DNA of 64,000 nt from Clonostachys chloroleuca (GCA_037952775.1 JBANAY010000004.1:7564001-7628000), one strand, 5' to 3'; shown: positions 22,432 through 34,500, numbered from the stretch's first letter. A program made the numbers and translations. The notes: a model not told the origin generated them from the sequence alone.

Positions 22432-22648
22432 ATGTCTCCAACAACAACCGCAAGGCCCAACTTCCTCATTATCGTCGCCGATGATCTCGGCTACAGCGAC
22501 TTTAAGCCCTTTCCCAGGCGAAGTTCATGACGTCTACCTGGCAGAACCAGAAATCTTGAATAGACTAATAGAACTCTGGGAGGTATACTATGCAGAGACA
22601 GGCATGTTTGACTCGGGACAGGATTTCAGAATGGTGAAGCATATATAA
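22432..22648 (+). pseudogene. Arylsulfatase remnant with large internal deletion
   Basis: The ATG at 22432 opens a bona fide sulfatase N-terminus, RPNFLIIVADDLGYSDF, with the first metal-binding Asp pair of the alkaline-phosphatase-like fold. Within 30 codons the frame ends. In another frame, directly adjoining (from about 22512), the sequence matches the C-terminal end of the same family: PGEVHDVYLAEPEILNRLIE, then LWEVYYAETGMF, up to a stop at 22646-22648. Everything between, including the CxPxR motif whose cysteine becomes formylglycine, is missing. A complete fungal arylsulfatase is around 550-600 residues, so about 1.5 kb has been lost and the two ends fused out of frame. It cannot make an active enzyme. 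A sulfur-scavenging role applies only to the ancestor. Confidence 0.8.
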
Positions 22649-22962
22649 CTCCACAGACAAGTGACTGATAGAATTCTAACCATGACGTCAGAGTTGTTTG
22701 CTCGCGAATACAACAGGCCGAACTAGAAGTATGGTTATCGCATGAAAGTTTCTGGTGTTGAGTATTAGGAAAGTTGCTGTACGGCTCAAGTATTCATTAG
22801 CCTCAATAACAGGCCAATTGTTCGATTACAAAGAAAAGTTATTTGGTGTTTACCAGGTCCCTAGATATACAGTTTGAAATTAATTCCCCTTATGTTCTTC
22901 TCCACAGCTACTTATAAATCACAACTGTGTCCCGTTTCTTCGCTATTCATGCTATAATCGTA
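22649..22962. other. Intergenic, AT-rich
   Basis: About 310 bases between the sulfatase remnant and the kelch gene stop. Nothing was seen. Confidence 0.5.
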
Positions 22963-25119
22963 TCACCACCCATCTGGTCTCCACGTACTATTGGGCGAAA
23001 CAGCAGTTACGACTCCGCCATCCAGCTCAACTCGAGGCACATCAGCCGCGATCTCGTGACATCCCGGTGAAGGATCCTGGAATGTCGGAGCTGGTAGAGA
23101 AAGACTGTAACTCTTTTGCAGCATTGTCGTTGAAGGGGAGCTGACCAGATGGTCAGTGGGGTCGCTCGGGTCGCTTGGAGATGTATGACTGGTATGACTG
23201 GATTGAAGATGACTCCTATGAGTAGCATGACTAGCAGGAGTAGCGGTATGGGCATGAGGCGAAGAGTAGTGATGAGGTGATGTCTCCTCAAGTTCTGCCT
23301 TCTCTGGGATATCTGTGTTTGGACGACGGCGAAAGAACCAGATGGCAAAGGCAACGAGGGCGATCAAAACTACGCCGCCAACTGTGCCTCCAGCGATTGC
23401 GCCAACATTTGTACTGCTTCCTGTCGATTCCTTCGACTGGTCATCCGAGCTGTCCGTCCCGCTGTTTGTATTATTCTGATTATTGTCTGTGCTGTCTGAG
23501 CCTACGTGCGTCACCCATTAGCACCAACAACAAGATTCATGGCAATTATTAGGAGGCTTACTCTTTGAAAACATGGCCTTGACAGAATCACTCGCCCATA
23601 TAGGCTGTTCTCGTGCGCTGAAAAACAGATTAGGAATGCGTAAATATACATTGGATGGCATTCATCACGGCGAAAAGGGGGGTACTCACGCATCCGCGTA
23701 CCACTCCTTTATGACATCCGGCGAGTCATACTCCGCGGCGCTGGCATTATAGTCGTTCTTCCATTTCAAATCGGTGAGGTCCAAGATTCCGAGCCCATTT
23801 CCCCACGGATCCGGGTCGCTGAAGTTGAAGAAGCTTCGGGCGCCACCCACGGAAATCATTTGGTTCTTTCGTGTAACGCAGACATGGTGCAAGCGAGCAG
23901 GCCCCTTGCTGAGTGCAGTTGGACAGACCCAGTGAAAGTCGGGGAGGGTGAGAATGCAAACGCTGCCTTGGGTGCCGCCTTTTCCATCACCACCATAGGC
24001 ATAGCTGAAAAGGGTGTCAGTGGCCAGAAGATCTCGCAGCGCATCAGATGTGATCGCAAGCGATCAGAAAGCAGAGTGGCGTTGACTTACATCTCATATG
24101 TTCCATTTTTGCTCTTTGCTCCGACGGAGCAGAACTCAGACCTATGAGTTCCAGCTAGTCCAGTGGTGTTTTGTTCGTACCATTCATGAGTATCAACATC
24201 ATACAAAGTCACCGTTGACAGCGCGTTCGGTTGTGTATCCCCCGTATCAGGGTTCGTGTAACGGCCACCAAATAGCAAAACCACCGGCTTGGAAATTAAA
24301 TCCTCAATGCACACGGCCTCGCCCATCTTGTGCGTTCCATATGGCTTCGGGTAGCTCGAGTTCTCATACCTCGTCCAGACTTTGGTATCGGGGTTATACT
24401 CGAGGACTCCTTTGGACAGCTTGTTGACCTGGACCTTGGCATACGTCTTGTTGCTCACGCTGCCGCCGAAGTAAAGATGCTTGCCACCGCAAGTTACGGG
24501 CGTGCCACTCACTCCAGGCGGGTTGTCTTCGTCTGCCGGTGTCTCGTACCATAAGTCACTATTCGAGGTGTCGTTCTTCAGATACCACATGACAGGATAA
24601 TCTTTTGCGACTTGCGAGTCGTCGGTTCGTTCACCTCCCCATCGGAAGATCTGGCCCAACTTCTGGTTGGTCCAGAGAGCAAATATCTTGACACCCAACG
24701 TTGTCTGCCCATAACCGTGGTACGATTTCTCCACATTGGTGTTATTCCAATCGTTCTTCAGAGAGATGACCGTCGTGTTTAAAACTGCACCTGCCAGTCA
24801 GCATCTCAATCCGCTGCTTCCCAAATCGTCTCTGTGATTCGCTATCCCACGTACCCGCTCTCGTGTTGTATTCTGTACCCTCTGGCAGTGAGCCGTTGAC
24901 ATGATTCGACATAGATCCGCCATCGATGTAGAGATTATCGCCCAATATTGCGGCTACATCACAGGAAAGGTCAATTCTCTCGCGTCAAATCTGGACAGCG
25001 GCGTTTAAAAGGGCATACATACCGTTGTGCCAGAAGCGCCTCTGATATCTTGTGAGGTCTTCACCGGCGACTAGCCCCGCGGCGAGCCACAGGTAGGTAA
25101 GGAACGACAGTTGAAGCAT
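22963..25119 (-). CDS. Kelch-repeat type I membrane protein (putative cell-surface protein)
   Basis: The ATG at 25119 begins a signal peptide (MLQLSFLTYLWLAAGLVAGE). Exons then give DNLYIDGGSMSNHVNGSLPE and a series of kelch-type blades, for example YGQTTLGVKIFALWTNQKLG, KPVVLLFGGRYTNPDTGDTQ, FCSVGAKSKNGTYEM joined to SYAYGGDGKGG, and MISVGGARSFFNFSDPDPWG, with the Gly-Gly pairs and spaced Tyr/Trp of a beta-propeller. N-glycosylation sequons are frequent. After the propeller comes a Ser/Thr/Asn/Asp-rich stalk, one transmembrane helix (GAIAGGTVGGVVLIALVAFAIWFF), an RRR stop-transfer and a 120-residue His/Ser/Pro-rich cytosolic tail ending RPDGW. Five or six short introns are inferred from frame changes (near 25000, 24790-24860, 24005-24085, 23625-23690 and 23515-23565). 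This architecture is common in ascomycete surface proteins of unknown ligand. It appears intact. Confidence 0.85.
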
Positions 25120-27039
25120 GGTGATGGCCGTAGCCCGCTTCGCGATGAAACAGCCTCTCGTAGGAGGAGGTGGGAGGGACCAACAGCATTTGACGGCAGA
25201 CAACTGCGTACTAAAGTCGCGGGAGGCGGTCCATCCCTTACAAGCCGCCAAGTCCCACGCCCCCTGCTCGTTCAGTTGTTTTGTCGACACCACTCGGCAT
25301 GAATCCTTTGCCTTTTTACATGGGCCAGCTGCGGATACAGTGGAGCCATTGGCGGCTTAGATGGACTTTCGGTTGTTTGATGGATCTGCTCAACGATTAG
25401 CCAGGCGTGAACATCTCAACATCCAGCCACCGGAATGCGCTCGATAATGAGTTCTCTGGCCTGGAGAACTCTGGCAGCCGTCCATCAAGTTGCATCAACT
25501 AGCCTAGACTCAATGCCCTGCAGTGTGAAGCTTATCGCAAAGAAGACTCGCGCCATGGCGCCACGGCCTGTCCATTCCGGATGCAATGTCGGGCAGATAC
25601 TTACTTAGGAAATGGCCGATTCACAACACGCATGTAACCGCTTGTAACAGGTTTGCGAAGCACCGCAACCCCTCCGCATACATCCAGTGCCCCGTCAATC
25701 CTTCGGACTGCCCCATTCTCTGTCGCCAGCCGCTCTTGGCGACGCGCTCACTGGCTCCTTGTCGAACCGAGCGCCCCTGAATACCCCCGAAACGACAATC
25801 GCCGAACGGTATAGTTGTATTTGGCACAGGGATCATGTCACCTCGAATGCTGGAAGGCGTTCTTCATAATACACCACCAAGAGCCAAAGTAGTTAGAGCG
25901 CTTGTCTGGCTGCGCACATTTAACCAAACTACTGCCCTTCGTATCGTGTTTTTTTTCATCTGTCTTTGTTTCACCATTTGTCAATATTGCCTCAGAAGAG
26001 AGGAGCAAAAGCCTTGGCCGGTGGCGGGAAAACTGTCGGCCCGGATCGGTGTGGATGAGTTCTCTGTTGCATTCCAATCTTAAGTTCTGTACTTTGGTTA
26101 TTAACGACTGATCCAATTTGCTTTTAAATACGGACATCTCTCTTGCTTCCAGACCCACGAACATGTAAAAATAAGTGACCCAATCTCATGCCAGCCAAAA
26201 TCAAATGCCGGCTAATAATAAACATAACACACCAGAAGTTCAGAACAAGTCCCGCACCATGCTGGGGGCCATAGCGTCATGAACGACAAATCATTTAACG
26301 GTCGCCTATTTGCACAGAATCCAGCCAATCACATTCATCTCGGAGACAAGGCATACGCGCCTCGCAAGACGAGCTTGACAAATCATCCTACCCCCCAGGT
26401 CATATATCCACAATACAAGGTTGCTCGGCGATGGTCGAGAGTCCTTCACGAATTGGTAGTGACCCTTACGCAAGCTCTATTAAAATAAAGAAGCAGTCAA
26501 TTCTTCTGTTTTAAATTAACACTGTGACGAACGATGCGGCTCATTTTCAACTATCCCGACCAGGCCAATTCCTAGGTATATGTAAATGATTCATCGTAAG
26601 CAACCCACTTCTAGGCGCGTACTAGAGTTTCGTACTTTCACAAAGCGATCTTAGTTAGAAAATAATACAGTTAATAACACGAAGGAGATTGTTGCTGTTG
26701 TCGAGATTCACCACGTCATAAGTAAAATGCCCTCGTTGACTACCACTCGATCAGCTAATGGTTTCAAATTATACTTCATATAGCGGTCTCAATTTTCAAT
26801 TATTAAAACACAAACTCTCCTCCTATCTTTATTATAATAATACAGACTCAAATAATCGAGTTTTTAGGGAGAGATATACTTTGAACCGTCGTGTGCTCCT
26901 GGTTGTTCGGCGGGTATAGGGTAGCACGGAAGAACCGGACTCACGGATGGTTGACAGATGCACATCGTTACTTGGGCTATTAATAAGCGTTCATAGGCAT
27001 TCATTTAATAATAGAGAGTCAAAAAGACCATATATCTAG
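25120..27039. other. Intergenic; right part AT-rich
   Basis: No gene can be supported. From about 26490 onward the sequence becomes strongly AT-rich (many TTATTA and TAATAA runs), unlike the coding flanks. This suggests decayed or RIP-mutated DNA abutting the truncated NACHT gene. An inverted repeat ATATATCT/AGATATAT sits near 27030-27049. Confidence 0.5.
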
Positions 27040-29037
27040 AGAGATATATTACGAAGCATTATTCATCAGATACTCAGCAGCCAGCCGGAGTTCAATACAA
27101 TACTGACCCAGTTTATTGACGGGGATGAGTTTGTTTCCGCTGACTGTTGGACTCTGCTTCGGCTTCAGACTGTATTTCACGAAATACTTGAGCAAACAGC
27201 TATACCTTTGCATCTCACCATATTCCTCGATGCCCTTGACGAGTATGACGGACCAAAAGAGTTCATTTGCAGATTCTTATTAGACATTGCGAATATGACT
27301 CAAACGCCCACTAAAGACATTCGCATCTGCTTCTCTAGTAGACCCTGGGACATATTTGTTACAAACTTCCACAAGTACCCCAACCTCCGGCCTGAGGACT
27401 TCACTCGAGAGGATGTCATGAGATACTGCCTCAATTCCCTTAGGAATGAACAGATTTCGTTCCTAGACTACGAGAGCCTAATCACTGAGCTAGTTGATCG
27501 CTCTCGAGGCGTGTTTCTTTGGGTTAAACTGGTAGTGAAGGATCTTGCTGTAGCTATACAGAATAACCAGAGCAGGGAGGAGCTGGGTAAATATCTTCGC
27601 TCGCTCCCCATCGAACTAGATGACTATTACGCCGAGATTATTACCCGTATCCCACTCTCGCACAGATGGAAAACCTATGCGATGCTTGAAGTGGCTGTTC
27701 GGCCAGATGAGCCCCTAGAATCAAGGGAATTCATATGCGCTGTTGAGTGCTCAAACTGCAAGACGTACGCGGCCGGCATCGCCACACTGCTGAAATTTCG
27801 AAATTATTCGGATGATAATTTCTCGGGGTTTACCCAAAACCGATCCAAGTTCTATTGCGGGGGCTTGGTCGAAGTCCTGAATGCGAATGAGATTGGCAAT
27901 GTCCAGGTTCTCCACCAGACCGTTGTTGACTTCGTCTGTGATGCAAAATTCAAAACCTTGATACTTCAAGAGCGCGCAAAAATCACCATGGATAATGGGT
28001 GGACTTTCTTGGCAAAGTACCGATTTTTGGAATCAGAAATCCTCGAGAGCCATGGTTGGCATATCACACAAGCCGTCAGATATGCGATTGAATCAGAAAT
28101 GACAACCGGCCGTAGCCTCAAAATGTTTCTAGACACTTTTCCTCCCTCATTCTTTGAGAGAGGAGGTGGCGATTATCCTTGTTCGACTACCGCATTTGGC
28201 TTTGCGGCACTTACTGGACTTCGCTTATACATGATCGAGACACTGGAGGTTGATACTCAGGTCTTGGATAACTGCGTAGACCCTCCATTGGCTTTGGCTG
28301 TTACTCGGCTTCCGAATTTTCCAGATAAGGACATCATAGCGACGACAAGCCTCATTTTGCAAAGAAGAGGCGAGTGGGCTCGACGACCGGATATCACAGT
28401 TGCTGCAATGCGAACAATAATCAAAAGACATACGCTCTATCAGTGGCAAACTGCATATGACGAATCTGACCTTGATCTTGTGGCTTTGCTGATTGACTGG
28501 GGAATATCTCCGGACATTGATCTTCAAAATGGGCTAAGACCTATACATGTGGCCTCTCTGGACCTAGTAAGGCTACTGATCAATAAAGGGGCAGATGTGA
28601 AATCTTTGAGCGGGTTTTGGATGACTGTTGCTGATTATCTAGCTTGTGCGATAATTTCGGCAAACAGAGAGGTGCTTTCCCTTGTCGACTTGTTGCCAAG
28701 CGAGATTTCATCGTTCCTTCCATCTAATATTATATCATCTCTGCCTGACTATTCTGACAAGTTCATCTCACACTTGATACCACATTTATATTTTCTGATC
28801 GATAATGGGATCATGCCCAGTGTGGCAAATATCGCCTCACTGAAGGTGGTATTGCCGGGGTTCTCAGCAAGAGCTTCTCAGCAGTTGTCAGGAATGAGCA
28901 GCCGCGAGGAACATTCAGAGGGCCGTACAGAAGGTCTTGCCAAAGAAAGTAAAGATTTCGCGTTTTATCAAAACCTGAGGCTTCACGGAAGATTCGCTCA
29001 AGTCTCACATCGGTTGAAGCGGGCAATGAAACGATAG
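27040..29037 (+). pseudogene. NACHT/STAND NTPase-like protein lacking its N-terminal half
   Basis: The frame opens after an in-frame TAG at 27037 and has no ATG until MHLTIFLDALDEYDG at 27208. Coding-like sequence clearly begins earlier (RSIIHQILSSQPEF, then DGDEFVSADCWTLLRLQ), which is the segment between the P-loop and Walker B in fungal NLR-type STAND proteins. Walker B is IFLDALDEYDG, followed by CFSSRPW (sensor-1-like Arg) and GVFLWVKLVVKDL, both standard for fungal NACHT proteins. The C-terminal 350 residues are weakly repetitive and include a possible ankyrin-like stretch (GLRPIHVASLDLVRLLINKG). The effector domain and the Walker A P-loop are missing, and AT-rich non-coding DNA sits in their place. 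It is therefore 5'-truncated. A short protein from the ATG at 27208 (609 residues) could still be made, but without nucleotide binding. Confidence 0.7.
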
Positions 29038-29082
29038 TGTTGTGCGAAACTTGGTTACGAAGGTTATCTGAGTAAACACGTT

Positions 29083-29121
<39 letters not shown>

Positions 29122-29755
29122 CATTTCGAGTTTTAGCGTTAATGGACGAGTAGAAGCTTTATTCAATTATCTATGAAAGTGCCATTGCGCTTCTATTGAT
29201 CGATGCCCGTTGGCTGGTTTCATTGGAGAATGGATATCAGGCGTCGACAGTTCGGTCTTGGGGTTGTTGTTTCGATGTGAAATTGAAAACGCATCTTTTG
29301 AAAAGCTACGACGATTTTTGTAGCCCGATAACGACACAGGGCACTCATGATTTGACATGAGCGGTGATTGATTGATTTATTGATTATTGTTTTACGCTAA
29401 AGCCCGACATGAGCGATGATTGATTCTATTACCACTGAAAATATAAAGGCAAGAGTTTTAACAAGCCAGTCGAAAGTCTTCCTCGTTTGCCGGATCTCGG
29501 TCATCAGCCTTGATGGCAAGGTTCACTTGGGAAGTGTATTTGATCTTAATTCACATCGTTGCTCTGTCAGAATTCCCTTTGCTGCTATGCACTTCTACTC
29601 TACCCAGCCCATTGCTTCCTCTTCTACAACCATTCTGCCATCGCTCCACTATTGCTTCGTCAAAAACAAGCGTGACGCGACCTAGCGACAGACCATGTAC
29701 GAACACATGGTTACATGTGCGCCACTGCCAAGGCAAAAAGCGATGCAAAAGTCGC
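29038..29755. other. Intergenic with poly-T tract and duplicated motif
   Basis: It holds the 37-base T run listed separately and two near-copies of GACATGAGCGRTGATTGATT at about 29355 and 29408. No gene was seen. Confidence 0.5.
29085..29121. repeat. Poly-T run of 37 bases
   Basis: An uninterrupted T run starts 48 bases after the stop of the NACHT remnant. It could be a mononucleotide microsatellite or the reverse complement of a retroposed poly-A tail. No retroelement coding sequence was found next to it. Confidence 0.7.
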
Positions 29756-31054
29756 TCAGCCAAGCGTCTTGTGCAACCACGCGAAGATAGCCCGGTTTAG
29801 CTCCTGGAGAGCACCTGCTTGGCAATGATACCCTGCGGTACCAGTGAAGGGGTGGAGAGTTGCCTTTTCGCCCAGTGCCTCCTTGACCTTCTGAGGCTGG
29901 CCCCGGAAGAATCCTTCAAGCTCTGCATCAGCAATCCAAACTGGCACCTTGATACTACTGATGACATCCTTGAGGGTGTACTGTTCGGTTTGGTGGAAGA
30001 AGTCATACGGCGACCTGGTCTTAAATGCCCACATGCCATGCTCAATGCCCCAGCGGATTTGGCTGGAGACGTTTGGATTGGAGAGCAGTGACAACGCGGT
30101 TTCATCAAACGCATCCTTCTGACCCGACTTATAAAGATCCGTGAGTACAGCTGGGCTCTGGCCAAGGTAAGACTCATGAACATCAAAGATGCCACCGTTG
30201 AGTAGGATGGCCTTCACCCTGGGCTCGAAAGCTCCAGCCCGAGCCGCCAAGTATCCGCCCATTGAATGGCCGTAGAGCGCGAGCCTTTTTGTATCAACTT
30301 CAGCACGTTTGTTTGCCAGCAGCCAGTCGACGGTAGGCGTCAGAACGCGTTCCCAGTGGGGGATGAAACCCAAATTCTGATTTCGACGAACAGTAGGTTG
30401 CCCGGGTCCTTCGTAGGTCAGGGCATTCCATCCACGAGCCAACGCATTTGTCACGATGGTGTGATACATGTCCTCTTGGGCACCGTCATATCCACCTCCA
30501 AGAATCAAAGTAGGATGCTTTTTGTGTTTACCGCCCGAGTTTGCCGAATACCAGATGGCCTCAACAGTAAAGTTGTCAGCCGGTATTCTAACACGTTGCC
30601 CGGGAATTGGTAGCGCGCTGATTCCCTTGTTGAAAGCTGACAGCATCTCCTCCCAGAGTTGATTGATCATTGGATCATCCCAATCACCGTGGGTGAACCA
30701 ATCTGCACGGCGAAAGTAACTTGCTGCAGAGAACCATGTATCGCGCACATTGATAGGGTCATATGCATTAGCCGGGTCCAAAGCCGCCGCCTTGGTTTCA
30801 TTGGCAAGACGGTAGAAAATGTCGGTGAATTTATCGAAGTCACCAGGCGTGACATTCTTGGCAGCTCCGAGGATTGGGGAAATGTCGCCACCGCCAGTCA
30901 AGGCTTGTCCGAGGCCACCGAGAATCTCAAAGTGGAACGTAGAGTCCTCGTTAAGTAGAAGGATCGGGTGCTCTTCCTGTTCTTCAGCTTGAACATTATG
31001 AATGCTTGCAAACATCGAGAGGATAAAGGTGATGAGTATTGTAGAAGATTTCAT
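29756..31054 (-). CDS. Secreted alpha/beta-hydrolase (FrsA/Ayg1-like family)
   Basis: A single-exon, 432-residue protein. The ATG at 31054 starts a signal peptide (MKSSTILITFILSMFASIHN, cleavage likely after VQA). The middle shows the oxyanion/entry segment TLILGGGYDGAQEDMYHTIV, a typical beta-strand-turn NALTYEGPGQP and the nucleophile elbow LALYGHSMGGYLAARAGAFE (GHSMGG, Ser nucleophile). The acid is probably in VPVWIADAELEGFFRGQ and the catalytic His in TGTAGYHCQAGALQELNRAI. This matches the group of fungal hydrolases related to Ayg1 and to 2,6-dihydroxypseudooxynicotine hydrolase, which cleave C-C or ester bonds in polyketide or heterocyclic substrates. Unlike those cytosolic enzymes, this one has a secretion signal. 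A TATA-like sequence lies near 31173-31180 on the same strand. No pigment or polyketide cluster is visible, so the substrate is unknown. It appears intact. Confidence 0.85.
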   Translation of the reverse strand: MKSSTILITFILSMFASIHNVQAEEQEEHPILLLNEDSTFHFEILGGLGQALTGGGDISPILGAAKNVTPGDFDKFTDIFYRLANETKAAALDPANAYDPINVRDTWFSAASYFRRADWFTHGDWDDPMINQLWEEMLSAFNKGISALPIPGQRVRIPADNFTVEAIWYSANSGGKHKKHPTLILGGGYDGAQEDMYHTIVTNALARGWNALTYEGPGQPTVRRNQNLGFIPHWERVLTPTVDWLLANKRAEVDTKRLALYGHSMGGYLAARAGAFEPRVKAILLNGGIFDVHESYLGQSPAVLTDLYKSGQKDAFDETALSLLSNPNVSSQIRWGIEHGMWAFKTRSPYDFFHQTEQYTLKDVISSIKVPVWIADAELEGFFRGQPQKVKEALGEKATLHPFTGTAGYHCQAGALQELNRAIFAWLHKTLG

Positions 31055-31251
31055 TGTGACGAAAGCACGTACACCGTGATGAATCGAATCAGGTATGGGA
31101 TTGAGGGACTCAGCGTCTCTTTGGTTTGTGGGATATTAAAAAGTTGTCAATTAGCAGGTGGGAGAGCATCATTATATATCCAAACTTCCAAGTGACGGTC
31201 TTCATTTCACTACATATTTGGCTTATTCTCTCGTTTAAACTCGTTCAATGA

Positions 31252-31535
31252 TTACGACGATGGTTCGACGAAAGATTCTTCCGATGCCTCGTTCAACGCC
31301 TCGTTCAGCTTTTCTCTGATCTTAAAGTGAGATGGAATGCATCGGCTTAACCCAAACTGGGGTTCTTTTTGCGGCTGACTGCATACGTCTACAATATCCT
31401 TGAGCGTCGTAATGCCGGGAACCAGTCCCAGTGGAGCATTTACAAATCCGCCTGCGCCTTGTCATCTTTAAGGCTACCAGGGCCATAGCATCATTAATGG
31501 CATCCAGCCGAGTTCTAAGCAACTGGAAAGAATCT
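31252..31535 (-). pseudogene. Degenerate coding relic
   Basis: On the minus strand two adjacent frames look protein-like and would continue each other: LLRTRLDAINDAMALVALK, then, in a shifted frame, GFVNAPLGLVPGITTLKDIV followed by a charged tail ending FVEPSS and a stop at 31252. No start codon and no upstream exon can be found. I do not recognise the family. The arrangement suggests the 3' end of a gene that has lost its frame. Confidence 0.35.
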
Positions 31536-31550
31536 CAGCCGGTCTGTAGA

Positions 31551-34500
31551 GCAATATTGATGTCCTGAAAGCGTAAATTTGGTACAAGATCGAACTTTGT
31601 CACAGCTATGCTTCCTGCACTACCCGGGTGATGCACTGTAACGATCAGAATGAAGTGCAAACAACACCATGACTGATGAAGGACGATTGCTGTGAAAGGC
31701 CTAACTCTAGGCTGTTATTGTATCCCAGAATAAAACACGAAAATTATTTATATTCTTTTAAACTGTCCCTAGGTCGCTATACGGCTTATAGCACTTAATT
31801 ATTTTCCCAACACTATTTAGCTTAATCTGACTTGTTCTCTTACTTCAGGTCGAATCCTAGACCTCTAGTTTAATGAGAAATTAATTAACACAACTATTTA
31901 TTCACACGCCACCAGCGGTGCCGGAAATGACGTTACTCCTTTAAACCTGCCGTGCATCAATTAGACGACATGGAACGGAGCTATGCCTGGGTAGATCAAA
32001 AAGGAGGGGGCTTCATGGTTGCTAAAGACAGATTTAGAGTTCATTGAGGGAGTCTAGTGATGAAAGATACATGAGCGAACTCAATCTTTATTAGCTGGGA
32101 ACCTTAAAATCAGCTAGCTCTATCGAGCTTTGTTGTTTGGGCTGCCTAAATTAAAGCATGACGAACCGCGGGCTTGTATGAATTGTGCTTCTGATGTCTA
32201 GGGCGGTTATTATTATATCTGCGTTGTGCTACGACCGTAGCATTTACTCCCCGAGCGTGCGAGGGAGATATGTTAAACGAAGGATATAGCGTCCTATTGA
32301 CCTATCACGGTCCTTGGTTGGCTTTGACTCGTCTCAAAGTAGGAGAATCTTAATACGTCGGGTTGGCAGGAATACGGGCATGTTGCGTTGCCACTAGGCC
32401 ATTCATCACCGCGAGTACGAGACGCAAAAAGGGTGAAGTTGTAGGTAGCCCAACGAGCACATTTTATGTATCTGAGAAACTCAGGTTATCCATCTCGCTC
32501 ATTTCCGCAGATATATACCGGGGCGAGTCGGTATAATTTCATCTGTTCGCAGCACGCCTCCTAGATTAGACCACGTGTTGATATTCGTCGTAACTCAGTC
32601 ATTCGAGTCTCTACCTCGAAAGAAGTAGTAAATTGTACCTTTTACTACATTAGACGGTCCAATTTTCAGAGAGTCGATTGCAAGTCTGATAGCGATTAGG
32701 GGCTTGCTTTGGTGAATAACGGTGTGCGGTACAAGGTGTAGACATCCAAGTATGCTCTTCCAGACCTCATGATAAACCTAAAATTATTGCGAAGAGCGGA
32801 AGAGCGACAAAATACAGTCACATTCGATCTAGGAAAAAGAAGGCAGGAAAAACTATGGGTCGATTGATTGCTGGGCCCATTTTAGCCTAGCCTAGCCGTC
32901 GTGTGCGGTAAACATGATTGAAGAGCAACTCAAAGACCTAATATTAACAGGAAGTGTGAAAATTGTCATGACGAAAATAGAAAACAGTATCCTCTCGATG
33001 CTATGAATGAGGCTCTTCGTATCGGAGCAGGAGCACCCTACCGATTGTCTAGGTAGAAGCCCTTTGAAAGATCAAATTTATAAGACAGTGAATTGCGTGA
33101 ATTTCCAAGAAGTGGCTAGTCATGTTAGGACAGGGTTGCACGTTGAGTGATCCTTTGTTCTCGCTATATGCGGCGTTAGTCAATGTCTCAGGAATCCCCC
33201 GGATGTAATCAGCGGGCTCTTCGTTCCTCCGATAAGATCCATCACGCTCATTCGAAGTGAAAATCTTTAGACCTTTCATGACTAATGTCCCGGCGATCGC
33301 AAGATGAAGTCTTTCTTGGTGATCTGGGCCAAGCTCCTTCCCCAGAATTTCCCATTGTTGTCTCCATGATTGACTGCCAATTACAATTGAGCTCAAGCAG
33401 AATGAGCCACCCCCTTTATCGATGACTATTAGAAGAAGCTTCATTCAACGAGTTATCATTCTTGTCTGGTGTTTTGGGGCTGATATTGACTCGTAGCCTC
33501 CGGCGCCAACGGTGCCGGTTGTCCCACCGTTTTTCTAAGATCAGAGCGTCCCACATCTTCCATATCGCCCTCGTGACCCCCTTTTGCTTGTAAGACTCCC
33601 TATCACTTTCTTAACATTGAAGTGTTAGTTGAATCTCAAAATCGTAGGCATTATCTCTTTAATCAACTGGATCCATCTGTATGGATAGCAATTACGGAGC
33701 TTCAACCATCTCATAAATAAACAAGCTAAGTTCTAGCACACGGAATTCAGATTTAAATGTCGAAATATATTTAACATTTTTTTATCTGTTAGGTATATGC
33801 TATCGCGAGGGATTTTTGTTGATGGCCTCGGTGTCACCTAATTAGTTTGATGCTAAGTTAGATAAGCACCCGCGTTTCAAATAAGGAGCGGGGATTATCC
33901 CAGGGGGCCTGGAGGCATTAGCCAAATTAGTCAGGCCAAGCCTGTCAGCAACGATCTTCCGTGGGGGTGCTGAGCTGAGGAAGCAGAAGTCCTCTTGCAT
34001 GACTCCTTGTGCTGGCGCCGGTATCTCGCATCACACCCTCGCCTCACTTGTGCTTGGAGGGGACTGTGCATGTATTTGAGGCCCACTGGCTCAGAATCAT
34101 TCCGCCTTAGCTCAGGTGTTTAGTGAAAGTGATCACCTGCCCCTGATAATACATCAACAGGGTCGCCTGACTCAGTGCCTGATTCGGTCTCGCGCAACCG
34201 CGTGGCCATTCCCAACCCCGCAGGGCCTTAGCTTTCCTTAGCCCCGCGCTTGATGGACAGTCCACGAGGCGATGATTCTTGGATCTAACGTAGCATCTGA
34301 CTTGGGTGGCCAAACTGGGCTAGCGGCTGTGGTATGACCTTTGGGCGTTGCTTATCTTTGTCTGAAGTTCTTGTGCAGCCGACACATCACACGCCGGTGG
34401 AACCGGCCGAAGATAAGACCTTGTTTCTGGTTGGGGCAAAAGAAGCTAAGCGACCCCTGATAAAGTCGAAGGGGGCTCGTTATAAGGTTGCGTTGGAATG

